The notes under the pieces were generated by a model, which saw only the letters and a list, made by a program, of their open reading frames with translations, ran no database searches and was not told the DNA's origin. The translations under genes were made by a program, and so were the position numbers. A stretch of 32,958 bases of DNA from Streptacidiphilus neutrinimicus (lineage in GTDB: Bacteria > Actinomycetota > Actinomycetes > Streptomycetales > Streptomycetaceae): contig NZ_BBPO01000044.1 in the NCBI RefSeq assembly GCF_000787815.1, positions 1 through 32,958 of the forward strand, given 5' to 3'. Position 1 is the stretch's first letter. Each line of letters begins with the position of its first letter. Shown here piece by piece: positions 23,531-31,251 of the stretch.

Positions 23531-24277
23531 CTACGCCGACGGCTCCAGCAGGACGTCCCGCAGGCGGCCGACGAGGGCGTCGTCCACGCCGAGACGCTGC
23601 TCCGCGTAGCCGCGCACCGAGCCGTAGTCGGCGGTGATGGCGGCCAGGAAGCGTTCCATCACCTCGGCCGGGGCGGCGCCGTAGTCCGGCCAGGTCGGCT
23701 CGCTGCCGTGGTTGGCCACGTGGGAGGCGCGCAGCAGCGCGCGCACGCGGTCGGTGAGCGCGAAGTCGGCGACGATGTCGGCCTCGTCGACGCCCAGCAG
23801 GGCGAGGACCGTCGCGGCGAGCTGCCCGGTACGGTCCTTGCCGGAGGCGCAGTGGAAGACGAGCGGGCCGGAGTCCTGGTCCGCGATGACCTCCAGCGCC
23901 TGCCGGATCTCCGCCACACCGTCCTCGGCGACCTCCCTGAACCGCTCGGCCAGGTAGGGGCCCGCCTTGACTTCCGGACCCAACGTCGCCTGGTCGTAAG
24001 GACGGTGCTCGATGCTGAGGTGGTGCCAGGTCACGCCGGTCCGCTCGGGCACGCGGCCGCGCGCCTCGATCTCGAAGCCGTGGCGCAGGTCGATCACCGT
24101 GCGGACGCCGAGCGCGGCGAACGCCGACAGATCGGCCTCACTCGTCAACTTGCCGAGCGAGTCGGAACGGTAGAGCCGCCCCCAGCGCAGCGGCCGCCCG
24201 TCCGCGGCGCGATAGCCGCCCAGATCACGGAAGTTGTGCAGGGCCTCGAACGTGATGTGCCGGTTGGGTGTGGACAT
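23531..24277 (-). CDS. Tyrosine-protein phosphatase (Y_phosphatase3 type)
   Basis: This soluble phosphatase of 248 residues belongs to the CX5R superfamily, with the active-site loop HCASGKDRTG giving nucleophile Cys143 and phosphate-binding Arg149. The N-terminal NFRDLGGYRAADGRPLRWGRLYRS block (residues ~15-38) and the FVIDLR-like strand are typical of the PF13350 group, related to enzymes acting on phosphotyrosine or phosphoinositides. ATG 24277 is preceded by GGGTGGCGGG. It lies 94 bp upstream of MerR-PP2C on the same strand, with the MerR promoter between them, so two phosphatases of different chemistry are neighbours. A gene 31 bp upstream may be in the same transcript. Confidence 0.92.
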   Translation of the reverse strand: MSTPNRHITFEALHNFRDLGGYRAADGRPLRWGRLYRSDSLGKLTSEADLSAFAALGVRTVIDLRHGFEIEARGRVPERTGVTWHHLSIEHRPYDQATLGPEVKAGPYLAERFREVAEDGVAEIRQALEVIADQDSGPLVFHCASGKDRTGQLAATVLALLGVDEADIVADFALTDRVRALLRASHVANHGSEPTWPDYGAAPAEVMERFLAAITADYGSVRGYAEQRLGVDDALVGRLRDVLLEPSA

Positions 24278-24308
24278 CCCGCCACCCTAGCCAGCGTGAT
24301 CACCGCCG

Positions 24309-24860
24309 TCAGCCGGCCCTGCGCCCGGTGAAGGCGAGCAGCCGCTCCAGTGCGGTGGCGTCGGCCGGGGCGGGCCGCTCCGGGCCGAAGCGGCCGTCGA
24401 CGCGAGCCCGCGGCGCGATCCGCTCCGCGGCCGCCGCCGCGGTGGCGACGACGTCGTCCGCCGCCTTGAAGCCCTGGCCGGTGGCCTGCGCCAGGTCCCA
24501 GCCGTGGACGGTCAGCTCCAGGACCGTGAGGCCGCCCTCGGCGACCCCGTCGCCCTCCCAGGCCGCCGGCTTCGACCAGGCGGCGACAAGCCGGTCGACG
24601 ACCGGCGGATACACCCGCCAGGGCGCGTCCGTCAGCGTGACGGGCGCGCCCTGCGGGACGGGCTTCCGCGCGGCGGCGTAGGTGCTGCGGACCATCGTCG
24701 CGAGCAGGTGCTCGCACAGCCGGTGGACGTCGAGGCGCCCGCACGGCGTCGGCCGCCCGCGCTTCCCCGCGAGGTCGCGCTCGGTGGCCAGGGCCTGCAG
24801 GCCGCGGGCGGCACGGGTGAGCTGGTCGGCCAGCTCCACAGGAGTGGGTTCGGACAGCAT
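24309..24860 (-). CDS. DinB/MDMPI-fold protein (TIGR03086-like, maleylpyruvate isomerase-like)
   Basis: This predicted four-helix-bundle protein of 183 residues belongs to the mycothiol-dependent maleylpyruvate isomerase/DinB superfamily. Its pattern is LADQLTRAARGLQAL near the start, CGRLDVHRLCEHLLATMVRSTYAAAR (residues ~40-65), VLELTVHGWDLAQATGQ (residues ~113-129) and the end LERLLAFTGRRAG. The His residues at HRLCEH and VHGWD are the likely metal ligands. Members often use mycothiol, but function cannot be assigned here. ATG 24860 has GGAGGAG upstream. It is divergent from the SRPBCC gene at 25021 and probably leads into the tyrosine phosphatase gene. Confidence 0.85.
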   Translation of the reverse strand: MLSEPTPVELADQLTRAARGLQALATERDLAGKRGRPTPCGRLDVHRLCEHLLATMVRSTYAAARKPVPQGAPVTLTDAPWRVYPPVVDRLVAAWSKPAAWEGDGVAEGGLTVLELTVHGWDLAQATGQGFKAADDVVATAAAAAERIAPRARVDGRFGPERPAPADATALERLLAFTGRRAG

Positions 24861-24901
24861 GGGACGGTTCTCCTCCGGCGAAGAGCGATGGTGCGCACGC
24901 C

Positions 24902-24922
24902 GCAGCCCAGTGTGTGGGCTGC
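24902..24922. promoter_or_regulatory. Dyad in the divergent promoter region of the MDMPI-like and SRPBCC genes
   Basis: Perfect 8-bp arms GCAGCCCA (24902-24909) and TGGGCTGC (24915-24922) with a 5-nt spacer lie in the 160-bp divergent intergenic region. This could be a shared operator; a GGGGG/CCCCC pair at 24943-24958 is a weaker second dyad. Confidence 0.4.
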
Positions 24923-25020
24923 CGTCCGAAGCCGCCTCGCGAGGGGGTGCCGTCCCCCGCCATCCGTGGTGGGATGGGAGCGAGTCGAGGAGGAGGCCGC
25001 GGAGCCGAGGAGGCGCAGTC

Positions 25021-25494
25021 GTGACGATCACCCCCGAGGGCGCCGTCGTCGTCAAGCGTCGGATCAAGGCACCGCCCGAGGCGGTGTTCACCTGTTTCAC
25101 CGAGCACGACCGCCGGCTCTCCTGGCAGGGCGTCGAGGGCTACTTCGAGGCCCGTCCCGGCGGCGTCTACCGGATCCGCGTGGTCGGCGACGCGATCGCC
25201 GCGGGCGCCTTCACCACGGTCGAGCCCTACCGGCGGGTCGTCTTCTCCTGGGGCTGGGAGAACGAGGGCGACCCGGTGCCGCCGGGCAGCAGTCAGGTCA
25301 AGGTCGACCTCGCGCCGGACGCCGAGGGGACCGCGCTCACGCTCACCCACTCCGCGCTGCCCGAGGCGGCCCGCCAGCCGCACCAGGACGGCTGGGAGCA
25401 CTACCTGGCTCGTCTCGCCGTCCTCGCCGAAGGCGGCAACCCGGGCCCGGATCCCTGGGCGGAGGAGGCCGAGGAGGCGGAGGAGAGCGACTGA
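25021..25494 (+). CDS. SRPBCC (AHSA1/START-like) ligand-binding protein
   Basis: This 157-residue helix-grip protein has the AHSA1 pattern: VVKRRIKAPPEAVFTCFTEHDRRLSWQG at the N-terminus, then GGVYRIRV, VVFSWGWENEGD and the terminal helix HQDGWEHYLARLAVLAEGG. This fold makes a deep hydrophobic cavity for small ligands; members act as binding proteins, cyclases or chaperone cofactors, so no function is claimed. GTG 25021 has GGAGG about 8 nt upstream; the frame extends upstream only across the divergent promoter. The end is a very acidic tail (EEAEEAEESD). Divergence from an MDMPI-like gene is a pairing often seen in actinobacteria (from memory). Confidence 0.87.
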   Translation: MTITPEGAVVVKRRIKAPPEAVFTCFTEHDRRLSWQGVEGYFEARPGGVYRIRVVGDAIAAGAFTTVEPYRRVVFSWGWENEGDPVPPGSSQVKVDLAPDAEGTALTLTHSALPEAARQPHQDGWEHYLARLAVLAEGGNPGPDPWAEEAEEAEESD

Positions 25495-25547
25495 GCCGCG
25501 CGCTAATTCGCTCGCGCTCCGGCGCCGAGGTCACGGAGACTGCGGAC

Positions 25548-26360
25548 ATGCCCGCCCACCAGCCTTTCCCGGCAGACCAGCCCGTCCCGACCGACCGGCC
25601 CTCCCCCGCAGACCGGCACTCCCCTGCAGACGGGCACTCCCCCGCAGACCGGCACTCCGACGCCTTCAGTGCGCACTTCGACGCCCGCGGGTACCCGGTG
25701 GTGGACGTCCGCACCGGCTACGCCGGCTGGGTGGACAGCTACGAGGACACCGTCGAGGACCTGATGGACGTCGACGTGCTCGCCTCCCTCGCCGTCCCGC
25801 GCTGGCCGGACCTGCCGCGCGCGGCCGACCTGGGCTGCGGTACCGGCCGCACGGGCGCGTGGCTGCGCGCACGGGGCGTGGGCGCGGTGGACGGCGTGGA
25901 CCTCACCCCGCAGATGCTCGACCGGGCCCGTGCCCGGGGCGCGCACGAGAAGCTCGTCGAGGCCGACCTCGCGGACACCGGCCTGCCCGGCGACGCCTAC
26001 CCGCTGGTGATCACGTCCCTGGTCGACGAGCACCTGCCGGACCTGCGCCCGCTCTACCGCGAGGCGTTCCGGCTGGCCGCGCCGGACGGGCTGTTCGTGC
26101 TGGTCGGGCTGCACCCGCAGTTCATCATGACTGCCGGGATGCCGACCCACTACACCGCCGCCGACGGCACCGAGACGGCGATCTCCACGCATCTGCACTA
26201 CGTCAGCGACCACGTCGCGGCCGCTCTCGGAGCCGGCTGGACGCTGGCCGAACTGCGTGAGGAGCCGGTCGGCGACGCGTGGGTGGCGCGCAAGCCCAAG
26301 TGGGAGCGCTTCCGTGGCATCCCGGTTTCGGCCGCCTACGTCTGGCGCAAACTTGTCTAG
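25548..26360 (+). CDS. Class I SAM-dependent methyltransferase with repeat-bearing N-terminus
   Basis: The product has 270 residues. The Rossmann-fold SAM site is motif I AADLGCGTGRTGAWL (residues ~91-105), followed by the acidic end of strand 2 (VDGVDLTPQMLDRA, ~112-125) and the motif near VEADLADTGLP. The substrate is unknown. The first 40 residues are an unusual hexapeptide repeat of the form xxPADR (from PFPADQ to HSPADR), encoded by five 18-bp tandem units, and are probably disordered. ATG 25548 has GGAG upstream. If the repeat is not translated, a downstream start would still leave a full methyltransferase domain, beginning near FSAHFDARGYP. The stop codon lies inside a GntR-like dyad at 26351-26366. 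Confidence 0.85.
   Translation: MPAHQPFPADQPVPTDRPSPADRHSPADGHSPADRHSDAFSAHFDARGYPVVDVRTGYAGWVDSYEDTVEDLMDVDVLASLAVPRWPDLPRAADLGCGTGRTGAWLRARGVGAVDGVDLTPQMLDRARARGAHEKLVEADLADTGLPGDAYPLVITSLVDEHLPDLRPLYREAFRLAAPDGLFVLVGLHPQFIMTAGMPTHYTAADGTETAISTHLHYVSDHVAAALGAGWTLAELREEPVGDAWVARKPKWERFRGIPVSAAYVWRKLV
25563..25652 (+). repeat. Five 18-bp tandem repeats in the methyltransferase N-terminus
   Basis: Five successive 18-bp units run from 25563 to 25652. The last three (from 25599) are nearly identical, for example CACTCCCCCGCAGACCGG at 25635. Because 18 is a multiple of three, copy-number changes keep the frame and add or remove a hexapeptide. Confidence 0.85.
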
Positions 26361-26401
26361 TCAAGTGCAAGCCACCTGTCTCCACACTTGTCCAATCAAG
26401 T
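26351..26401. promoter_or_regulatory. Two GntR/HutC-like operator dyads upstream of the phosphoesterase gene
   Basis: ACTTGTCTAGTCAAGT (26351-26366) and ACTTGTCCAATCAAGT (26386-26401) share identical outer arms ACTTG/CAAGT and are 35 bp apart centre to centre. The first has a CTAG centre and resembles DasR-type (HutC subfamily) sites, for which the remembered consensus is ACTGGTCTAGACCACT, but differs at four positions. They probably bind a related GntR-family regulator of the secreted phosphoesterase. The region has lower GC than its neighbours. Confidence 0.65.
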
Positions 26402-26497
26402 TTGGTCGGCATTCTTCCGAATGACAACGTCGGCCTGTACTTATGTCCCGTCCATGACGCACAGCCAGCACCACCTCACGACGGGACGAGGTACACC

Positions 26498-28306
26498 ATG
26501 CGACTGCGCCGGAGCGCTCTTGGCGGGCTGACCGCCCTCCTCGGCACACTGATCTTCGCCGCCCCCGCCCCCGCCCAGGCGGCGGGGACGAGCGGCAACC
26601 TGATCGTCAACGGCGACGCCGAAGCCGGCGGCTACTGCACCAACGACTGGAGCGCGGCCACCACCGTGCCAGGCTGGACCGTCCAGTCCGGCGGCGTCAA
26701 CGTGATGTGCCAGTCGGTCGGCTCCTTCGGCTACCCGAGCGACGGCAGCACCCCCGGCAGGGCGTTCTTCGCGCCGGGCAACTTCGGCGACGGCTCGATG
26801 AGCCAGACCGTCGACGTCTCCTCGGCGGCCTCCGCGATCGACGGCGGCGGCGTGCACTACAACCTGTCCGGCTGGCTCGGCGGCTGGACCACCTACGGCG
26901 GCTACGTCGCGGTGAGCCTGCACTTCCAGGACGCGAACGGCAACCCCGTCGGTGCGACCGCCAAGCTGCCGACCGTCTCCGCCACCGACCGGGGCCTGTC
27001 CAGCAAGTTCCTCTCGCGCAGCGCCACCGGCTCCGTGCTGGCCGGGACCCGCAGCATCCAGGTCGAGGTGCAGTTCCTGGACACCTCCAGCGAGACCGGC
27101 TACCTGGACAACCTGTCGCTGACCCTCGACACCCCGGTCACGACCCCGCCGGCGCTGACCGCACCCGTCTCGAAGGTGCCCGGCTACGACCACGTGTTCA
27201 CCGTCATGATGGAGAACACGGACTACTCCGAGATCATGAACGACCCGACGGACACGCCGTTCATCCACAGCCTGATGGCCAAGGGTGCGACGATGACCGA
27301 CTCCCACGCGGTCTACCACCCGAGCGACGAGAACTACCTGGCCATCGCGGGCGGCGACGCCTACGCCCAGGGCGCCACCTACTTCCCGAACATCAACTCG
27401 CCCGAGCGCAACCTGGGCGACACCGTCGAGGCCGCCGGCAAGACCTGGAAGGCCTACGAGCAGGGCATGGTCACCCCCTGCAACCTCACCAAGGGCGGCT
27501 CCGACAGCTACTACGAGCCCGACGACGCGCCGTTCGTCAACTACACCGACATCAGCGGCAACAAGGCCCGCTGCGCGGCGCACCTGTTCGACACCACCCA
27601 GCTGACCACCGACCTCAAGTCGGCCGCGACCACGCCGAACTACTCCTGGATCGCCGCGGACGACTACTACGACGGCGAGTCCTCCGGCAACGGCAGCTCC
27701 ACCAGCCTGAAGACGCAGGACGGCTGGCTGCAGCAGACGCTCGCGCCGATCATGTCCTCCCCCGCCTGGACCCAGCAGCGTTCGCTGATCCTGCTCACCT
27801 GGGACGAGAGCGAGAACGAGGGCTACGACCACGTGGCCACCATCGCGGTCGGCTCGCAGGGCACGGTCCCGGCCGGCACCACCAGCCCGACCCACTACGA
27901 CCACTACAGCGTCGGCCGCACCATCGAGGCCGCCCTGGGCCTGCCGGGCCTGACCGCCAACGACACCTACGCGACGCCGCTGAACGACGCGTTCGCCCCG
28001 TCCACGGCGTCCTCCCCGACGCTGACCGGCGACCTCAACGCGGTGAGCAACGGCGGCAACGTGACCTTCCGCTACGCGCTGCCGCCCACCGCGCAGGTGA
28101 GCGCGAAGAACTGGATCGGCATCTACCCGGCGGGCGTCAAGCCCGGCGCGCAGTCCTCGCTCACCTGGGCCTACACCCCCAACCAGAGCGGCGCGGCCAC
28201 CTTCTCCACGAGCAAGCTGAACGGAGCGGGCAGCTACGACGTGTACTACCTGGCGAACGACGGCTACGGCGTGCTGGCCGGTCCGTTCCGCCTGACCGTC
28301 GGCTGA
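26498..28306 (+). CDS. Secreted phosphoesterase (PF04185 type) with N-terminal beta-sandwich and C-terminal SKICH-like domain
   Basis: The product has 602 residues. A signal peptide (RLRRSALGGLTALLG..., cleavage near AQAA at ~30) directs export. Residues ~32-215 look like a carbohydrate-binding or DUF642-type beta-sandwich (NLIVNGDAEAGG... and GYLDNLSLTL). The phosphoesterase domain (~225-505) has the family opener HVFTVMMENTDYSEI, the metal-site segments DSHAVYHPSDENY and LTWDESENEGYDH, and YDHYSVGRTIEAALGLPG near its end. This family holds acid phosphatases and phospholipase C-like enzymes. The last ~90 residues (NWIGIYPAG... to YYLANDGYGVLAGP) form a SKICH-like domain. The start is ATG 26498 with GAGG upstream. 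The gene follows two GntR-type dyads and precedes a secreted GH27 enzyme. Confidence 0.9.
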   Translation: MRLRRSALGGLTALLGTLIFAAPAPAQAAGTSGNLIVNGDAEAGGYCTNDWSAATTVPGWTVQSGGVNVMCQSVGSFGYPSDGSTPGRAFFAPGNFGDGSMSQTVDVSSAASAIDGGGVHYNLSGWLGGWTTYGGYVAVSLHFQDANGNPVGATAKLPTVSATDRGLSSKFLSRSATGSVLAGTRSIQVEVQFLDTSSETGYLDNLSLTLDTPVTTPPALTAPVSKVPGYDHVFTVMMENTDYSEIMNDPTDTPFIHSLMAKGATMTDSHAVYHPSDENYLAIAGGDAYAQGATYFPNINSPERNLGDTVEAAGKTWKAYEQGMVTPCNLTKGGSDSYYEPDDAPFVNYTDISGNKARCAAHLFDTTQLTTDLKSAATTPNYSWIAADDYYDGESSGNGSSTSLKTQDGWLQQTLAPIMSSPAWTQQRSLILLTWDESENEGYDHVATIAVGSQGTVPAGTTSPTHYDHYSVGRTIEAALGLPGLTANDTYATPLNDAFAPSTASSPTLTGDLNAVSNGGNVTFRYALPPTAQVSAKNWIGIYPAGVKPGAQSSLTWAYTPNQSGAATFSTSKLNGAGSYDVYYLANDGYGVLAGPFRLTVG

Positions 28307-28356
28307 ACCTGCTGAACCTGCTGAACCTGACCTGACGCTGCGTCAACTATTGACGC
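28303..28356 (+). repeat. 9-bp tandem repeat and 17-bp perfect inverted repeat before the GH27 gene
   Basis: CTGAACCTG occurs three times in a row at 28303-28329, starting inside the stop codon of the phosphoesterase gene. Eleven bases later GCGTCAA and TTGACGC, separated by CTA (28340-28356), form a perfect inverted repeat 78 bp before ATG 28435. The inverted repeat looks like an operator for the GH27 gene and itself contains a TTGACG that could be a -35. Confidence 0.6.
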
Positions 28357-28434
28357 GCCCGCGCGGACCCTGTGAAATGCCCATGGCGTTGAACTTCGTT
28401 TGGTCCTGTTGCCTTCTGTCAGGGAAGAGACACC

Positions 28435-30606
28435 ATGCACCGGAGGGTCCGCACTGTACTGGCCGGCTGCACTGTGCTGGCATCGGCGCTGCTCGGAATG
28501 GTTCCGGGCAGCGCCGGTGCGGCGCATGCCGAGTCGAACGGCGTCGCGCTGACGCCCCCCATGGGGTGGAGCAGCTGGAGCTTCATCCGCAAGAATCCCA
28601 CTGAAGCGAACATCGAGGCACAGGCGCTGGCGCTGAAGAACAGCGGCCTGCTGGCCCACGGCTACCAGTACGTCAACGTGGACGACTTCTGGTACCTCGA
28701 CCCAGCGAACTCCGTTGACTCCTACGGCCGCTGGGTCACCGACAGCAGCCGCTTCCCGGACGGCATGGGCGCGCTGGGCTCGTATGTCCACAGCCTTGGG
28801 GAGAAGTTCGGGATGTACCTCACCCCCGGCATCCCGGTCGCCGCGTACAACCAGAACACGCCCATCCAGGGCACGAGTTGGCACGCCCGGGACATCGTCT
28901 CCGACACCACGGACCACGAGACCAACTACAACTACGGCTCCGGGTCGATGTACTACATCGACTACAACAAGAACCCCGCCGCCGCACAGGCCTATCTCAA
29001 CTCCTGGGCCGACCAGTTGGCTTCCTACGGCGTCGACTACCTGAAGATCGACGGCGTCGGCGACTGGGACGTCGCCGACATCCAGCACTGGTCCCAGGCG
29101 CTGAACCAGAGCGGTCGCCCCATCCATCTGGAGCTGTCCAACAGCCTCGACCCGGCGAACGCCGCCACCTGGCGTCAGTACGCCAACGGCTGGCGCGTCG
29201 AGGGTGACGTGGAGTGCTACTGCGGCAGCGGCTCCTATCCGCTGACGGACTGGAACAACGTCTCCTCCCGCTTCTCCGACGTGCCCAAGTGGATCCCCTT
29301 CGCCGGCCCCGGCGGCTGGAACGACCTCGACTCGGTCGAGGTCGGCAACGGGTCCAACGACGGCCTGACGGTGGACGAACGCCGGACGCAGCTGACCCTG
29401 TGGGCGATCGAGGGCGCACCGCTGCTGCTCGGCACCGACCTCACCGCCCTCGACCCGACCGACCTCTCGCTGCTGACCAACGACCGCGTCATCGCCGTCG
29501 ACCAGTCCGGCGTCCCCGCCCACCCGGTGGACCAGGTCGCCCAGCAGCAGGTCTGGAGCGCGGCCGACACGGACGGCAGCTACACCGTCGCCCTGTTCAA
29601 CCTCGGCTCCGGGACCGCGACGGCCACCGCGCACTTCGCCGACCTCGGCTTCGGCGGCTCGGCCGACGTCCAGGACCTGTGGAGCGGCGCCGACCTCGGC
29701 AGCTCGACCGGCTCCTTCTCCGCCTCGCTGGCCGCCCACGCCTCGCGCCTGCTGCGGATCACCCCGGCGTCGGGCTCCACGTTCACGACACCGCACTACA
29801 ACCTGGTCAACGCCGCCACCGGCCAGTACCTGGACACCAGCGGCTCCTCACTGGTCACCGCGGCCGCGAACGGCGGCACGGACCAGCAGTGGCAGCTCGC
29901 CCCGGCCGGGGACAACGGCTACCGGATCGCGAACGTCGCCAGCGGGGAGCTCGCCAACATCCCCGGCGGGAGCGGCACCGCGGGCACCCAGCTCATCCAG
30001 TACCCGGACGACCACGGCGCCAACTCCCAGTGGACGTTCACCCCGAACGGCTCCGGCGGCTACACCGTCGCCGCCAGGTCGGACGGCCAGGTCCTGGACG
30101 TCAGCGGCGCCGCCGTCGTGCAGCAGCCGGCGAGCGGCGCGGCCACCCAGACGTGGAAGCTGGTGCCCGTGCTCGTACCCGGCCAGCAGTACCGCATCGT
30201 CAACGGCGCGACCGGCGGCCGGATGGACGTCGACAACGACTCCACCTCCGACAACGCCGCGATCCTGCAGTGGCAGGACAACGGCGCGGCGGACCAGCGC
30301 TGGTCCTTCGTCGCCCAGTCCGGCGGAACCGTCACCATCGTCAACGCGAACAGCGGCAAGCTGCTCAACGTCCCCGGGCCGACCACGATCCAGGGCACGC
30401 AGCTGATCCAGTACCACGACGACGGCAACAGCAACTCCCGCTGGACGGTGCTGGACGCGGGCCCCAACCTGGTGCAGTTCCGCAGCTCCTACGACGGGCA
30501 ACTGATCGACCTGAACAACAGCGGCCGGTCGAACGGCACCTCGATCCTGCAGTGGCCCGCCGACGGCGGCTCCAACCAGACCTGGAGCCTGCTCGCACCG
30601 GAGTGA
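28435..30606 (+). CDS. Secreted GH27 alpha-galactosidase-like enzyme with ricin-type lectin tail
   Basis: The product has 723 residues. A signal peptide (MHRRVRTVLAGCTVLASALLG, cleavage near AHA at ~32) precedes a (beta/alpha)8 GH27 domain (~36-345) opening PPMGWSSWSF and containing YVNVDDFWYL. The predicted nucleophile is Asp206 in YLKIDGVGD and the acid/base Asp258 in WRVEGDVECYCG. Both motifs differ slightly from the common KYDNC and RxSxDI forms. A C-terminal antiparallel beta domain follows (~350-445). Residues ~453-722 hold two ricin-B-like trefoils with repeated Q-x-W motifs (DQQWQL, NSQWTF, TQTWKL, DQRWSF, NSRWTV, NQTWSL). The enzyme probably releases terminal alpha-galactose or a similar sugar from plant polymers; the lectin tail should hold it to the substrate. 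ATG 28435 has AGGGAAGAGA upstream. Confidence 0.92.
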   Translation: MHRRVRTVLAGCTVLASALLGMVPGSAGAAHAESNGVALTPPMGWSSWSFIRKNPTEANIEAQALALKNSGLLAHGYQYVNVDDFWYLDPANSVDSYGRWVTDSSRFPDGMGALGSYVHSLGEKFGMYLTPGIPVAAYNQNTPIQGTSWHARDIVSDTTDHETNYNYGSGSMYYIDYNKNPAAAQAYLNSWADQLASYGVDYLKIDGVGDWDVADIQHWSQALNQSGRPIHLELSNSLDPANAATWRQYANGWRVEGDVECYCGSGSYPLTDWNNVSSRFSDVPKWIPFAGPGGWNDLDSVEVGNGSNDGLTVDERRTQLTLWAIEGAPLLLGTDLTALDPTDLSLLTNDRVIAVDQSGVPAHPVDQVAQQQVWSAADTDGSYTVALFNLGSGTATATAHFADLGFGGSADVQDLWSGADLGSSTGSFSASLAAHASRLLRITPASGSTFTTPHYNLVNAATGQYLDTSGSSLVTAAANGGTDQQWQLAPAGDNGYRIANVASGELANIPGGSGTAGTQLIQYPDDHGANSQWTFTPNGSGGYTVAARSDGQVLDVSGAAVVQQPASGAATQTWKLVPVLVPGQQYRIVNGATGGRMDVDNDSTSDNAAILQWQDNGAADQRWSFVAQSGGTVTIVNANSGKLLNVPGPTTIQGTQLIQYHDDGNSNSRWTVLDAGPNLVQFRSSYDGQLIDLNNSGRSNGTSILQWPADGGSNQTWSLLAPE

Positions 30607-30651
30607 TCCGGGGCGCCCGGGCGAGGCGGGTGAGGCAGGCGAGGTGATTGC

Positions 30652-31146
30652 ATGGGGGCCGTGACGATCGACGACGCCATCCTCACGGCCCTCCGTGCGC
30701 ACACCACGCTGACCCTCGCCTACACCGACGCGGACGGCCCGCAGGCCTGCGCCGTGCTGTACGCGGTCACCGGCGAGGGCTCGCTGGTGTTCGTCACCTC
30801 GCCCACCACCCGCCACGGCCGCGGGCTCGCCGCCGACCCACGCGCCGCGTTCACCGTCCAGGCGGACGGCCAGCGCTGGACCGAGCTCACCGGCGTCCAG
30901 GGCCGCGGCCTGGTCCGCCGCCTCCCGGACCAGAGCCGCGAGCCGAGCCCCGAGCGCGCGGCCGCCTGGGCCGCGTACACGCAGAGTTTCCCCTTCGTCA
31001 CCGCCGACGAACGCCTCGGCGCGGCCCTGGCCGCGACCGCCCTGTGGGAGCTGCGGCCGAGTTGGCTGCGGCTGATCGACAACGCCCGTGGCTTCGGGGC
31101 GAAAACGGAATGGTCGACTCCTGTCGACCCCCTCCGCAAGGGTTGA
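30652..31146 (+). CDS. Pyridoxamine-5'-phosphate-oxidase-like FMN-binding split-barrel protein (YhbP-like)
   Basis: This 164-residue protein resembles the split beta-barrel flavoproteins of the PNPOx superfamily, closest in pattern to E. coli YhbP (UPF0306). Matching blocks are LTLAYTDADGPQACAVLYAV (residues ~20-39), LVFVTSPTTRHGRGLAADPRAAFTV (residues ~45-69) and TGVQGRGLVRRL. The family binds FMN or F420, but YhbP-like members have no settled function. ATG 30652 has GAGGTG 7 nt upstream. It begins 45 bp after the GH27 gene on the same strand and might be cotranscribed, though the products have no obvious common role. Confidence 0.82.
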   Translation: MGAVTIDDAILTALRAHTTLTLAYTDADGPQACAVLYAVTGEGSLVFVTSPTTRHGRGLAADPRAAFTVQADGQRWTELTGVQGRGLVRRLPDQSREPSPERAAAWAAYTQSFPFVTADERLGAALAATALWELRPSWLRLIDNARGFGAKTEWSTPVDPLRKG

Positions 31147-31251
31147 AACACTGGCCCCAGGGCATGACCATAGAACCGGATGCAGTCGGGTGCGTCCGGT
31201 GTCCCCGCTGCATATGGACGTACCTGGACGTAGCGGTTGGGAGGCGGTGGG

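Noticed and set aside
25563-25652. CRISPR-like array
   Set aside because: The 18-bp units are directly adjacent without spacers and encode an in-frame hexapeptide repeat.
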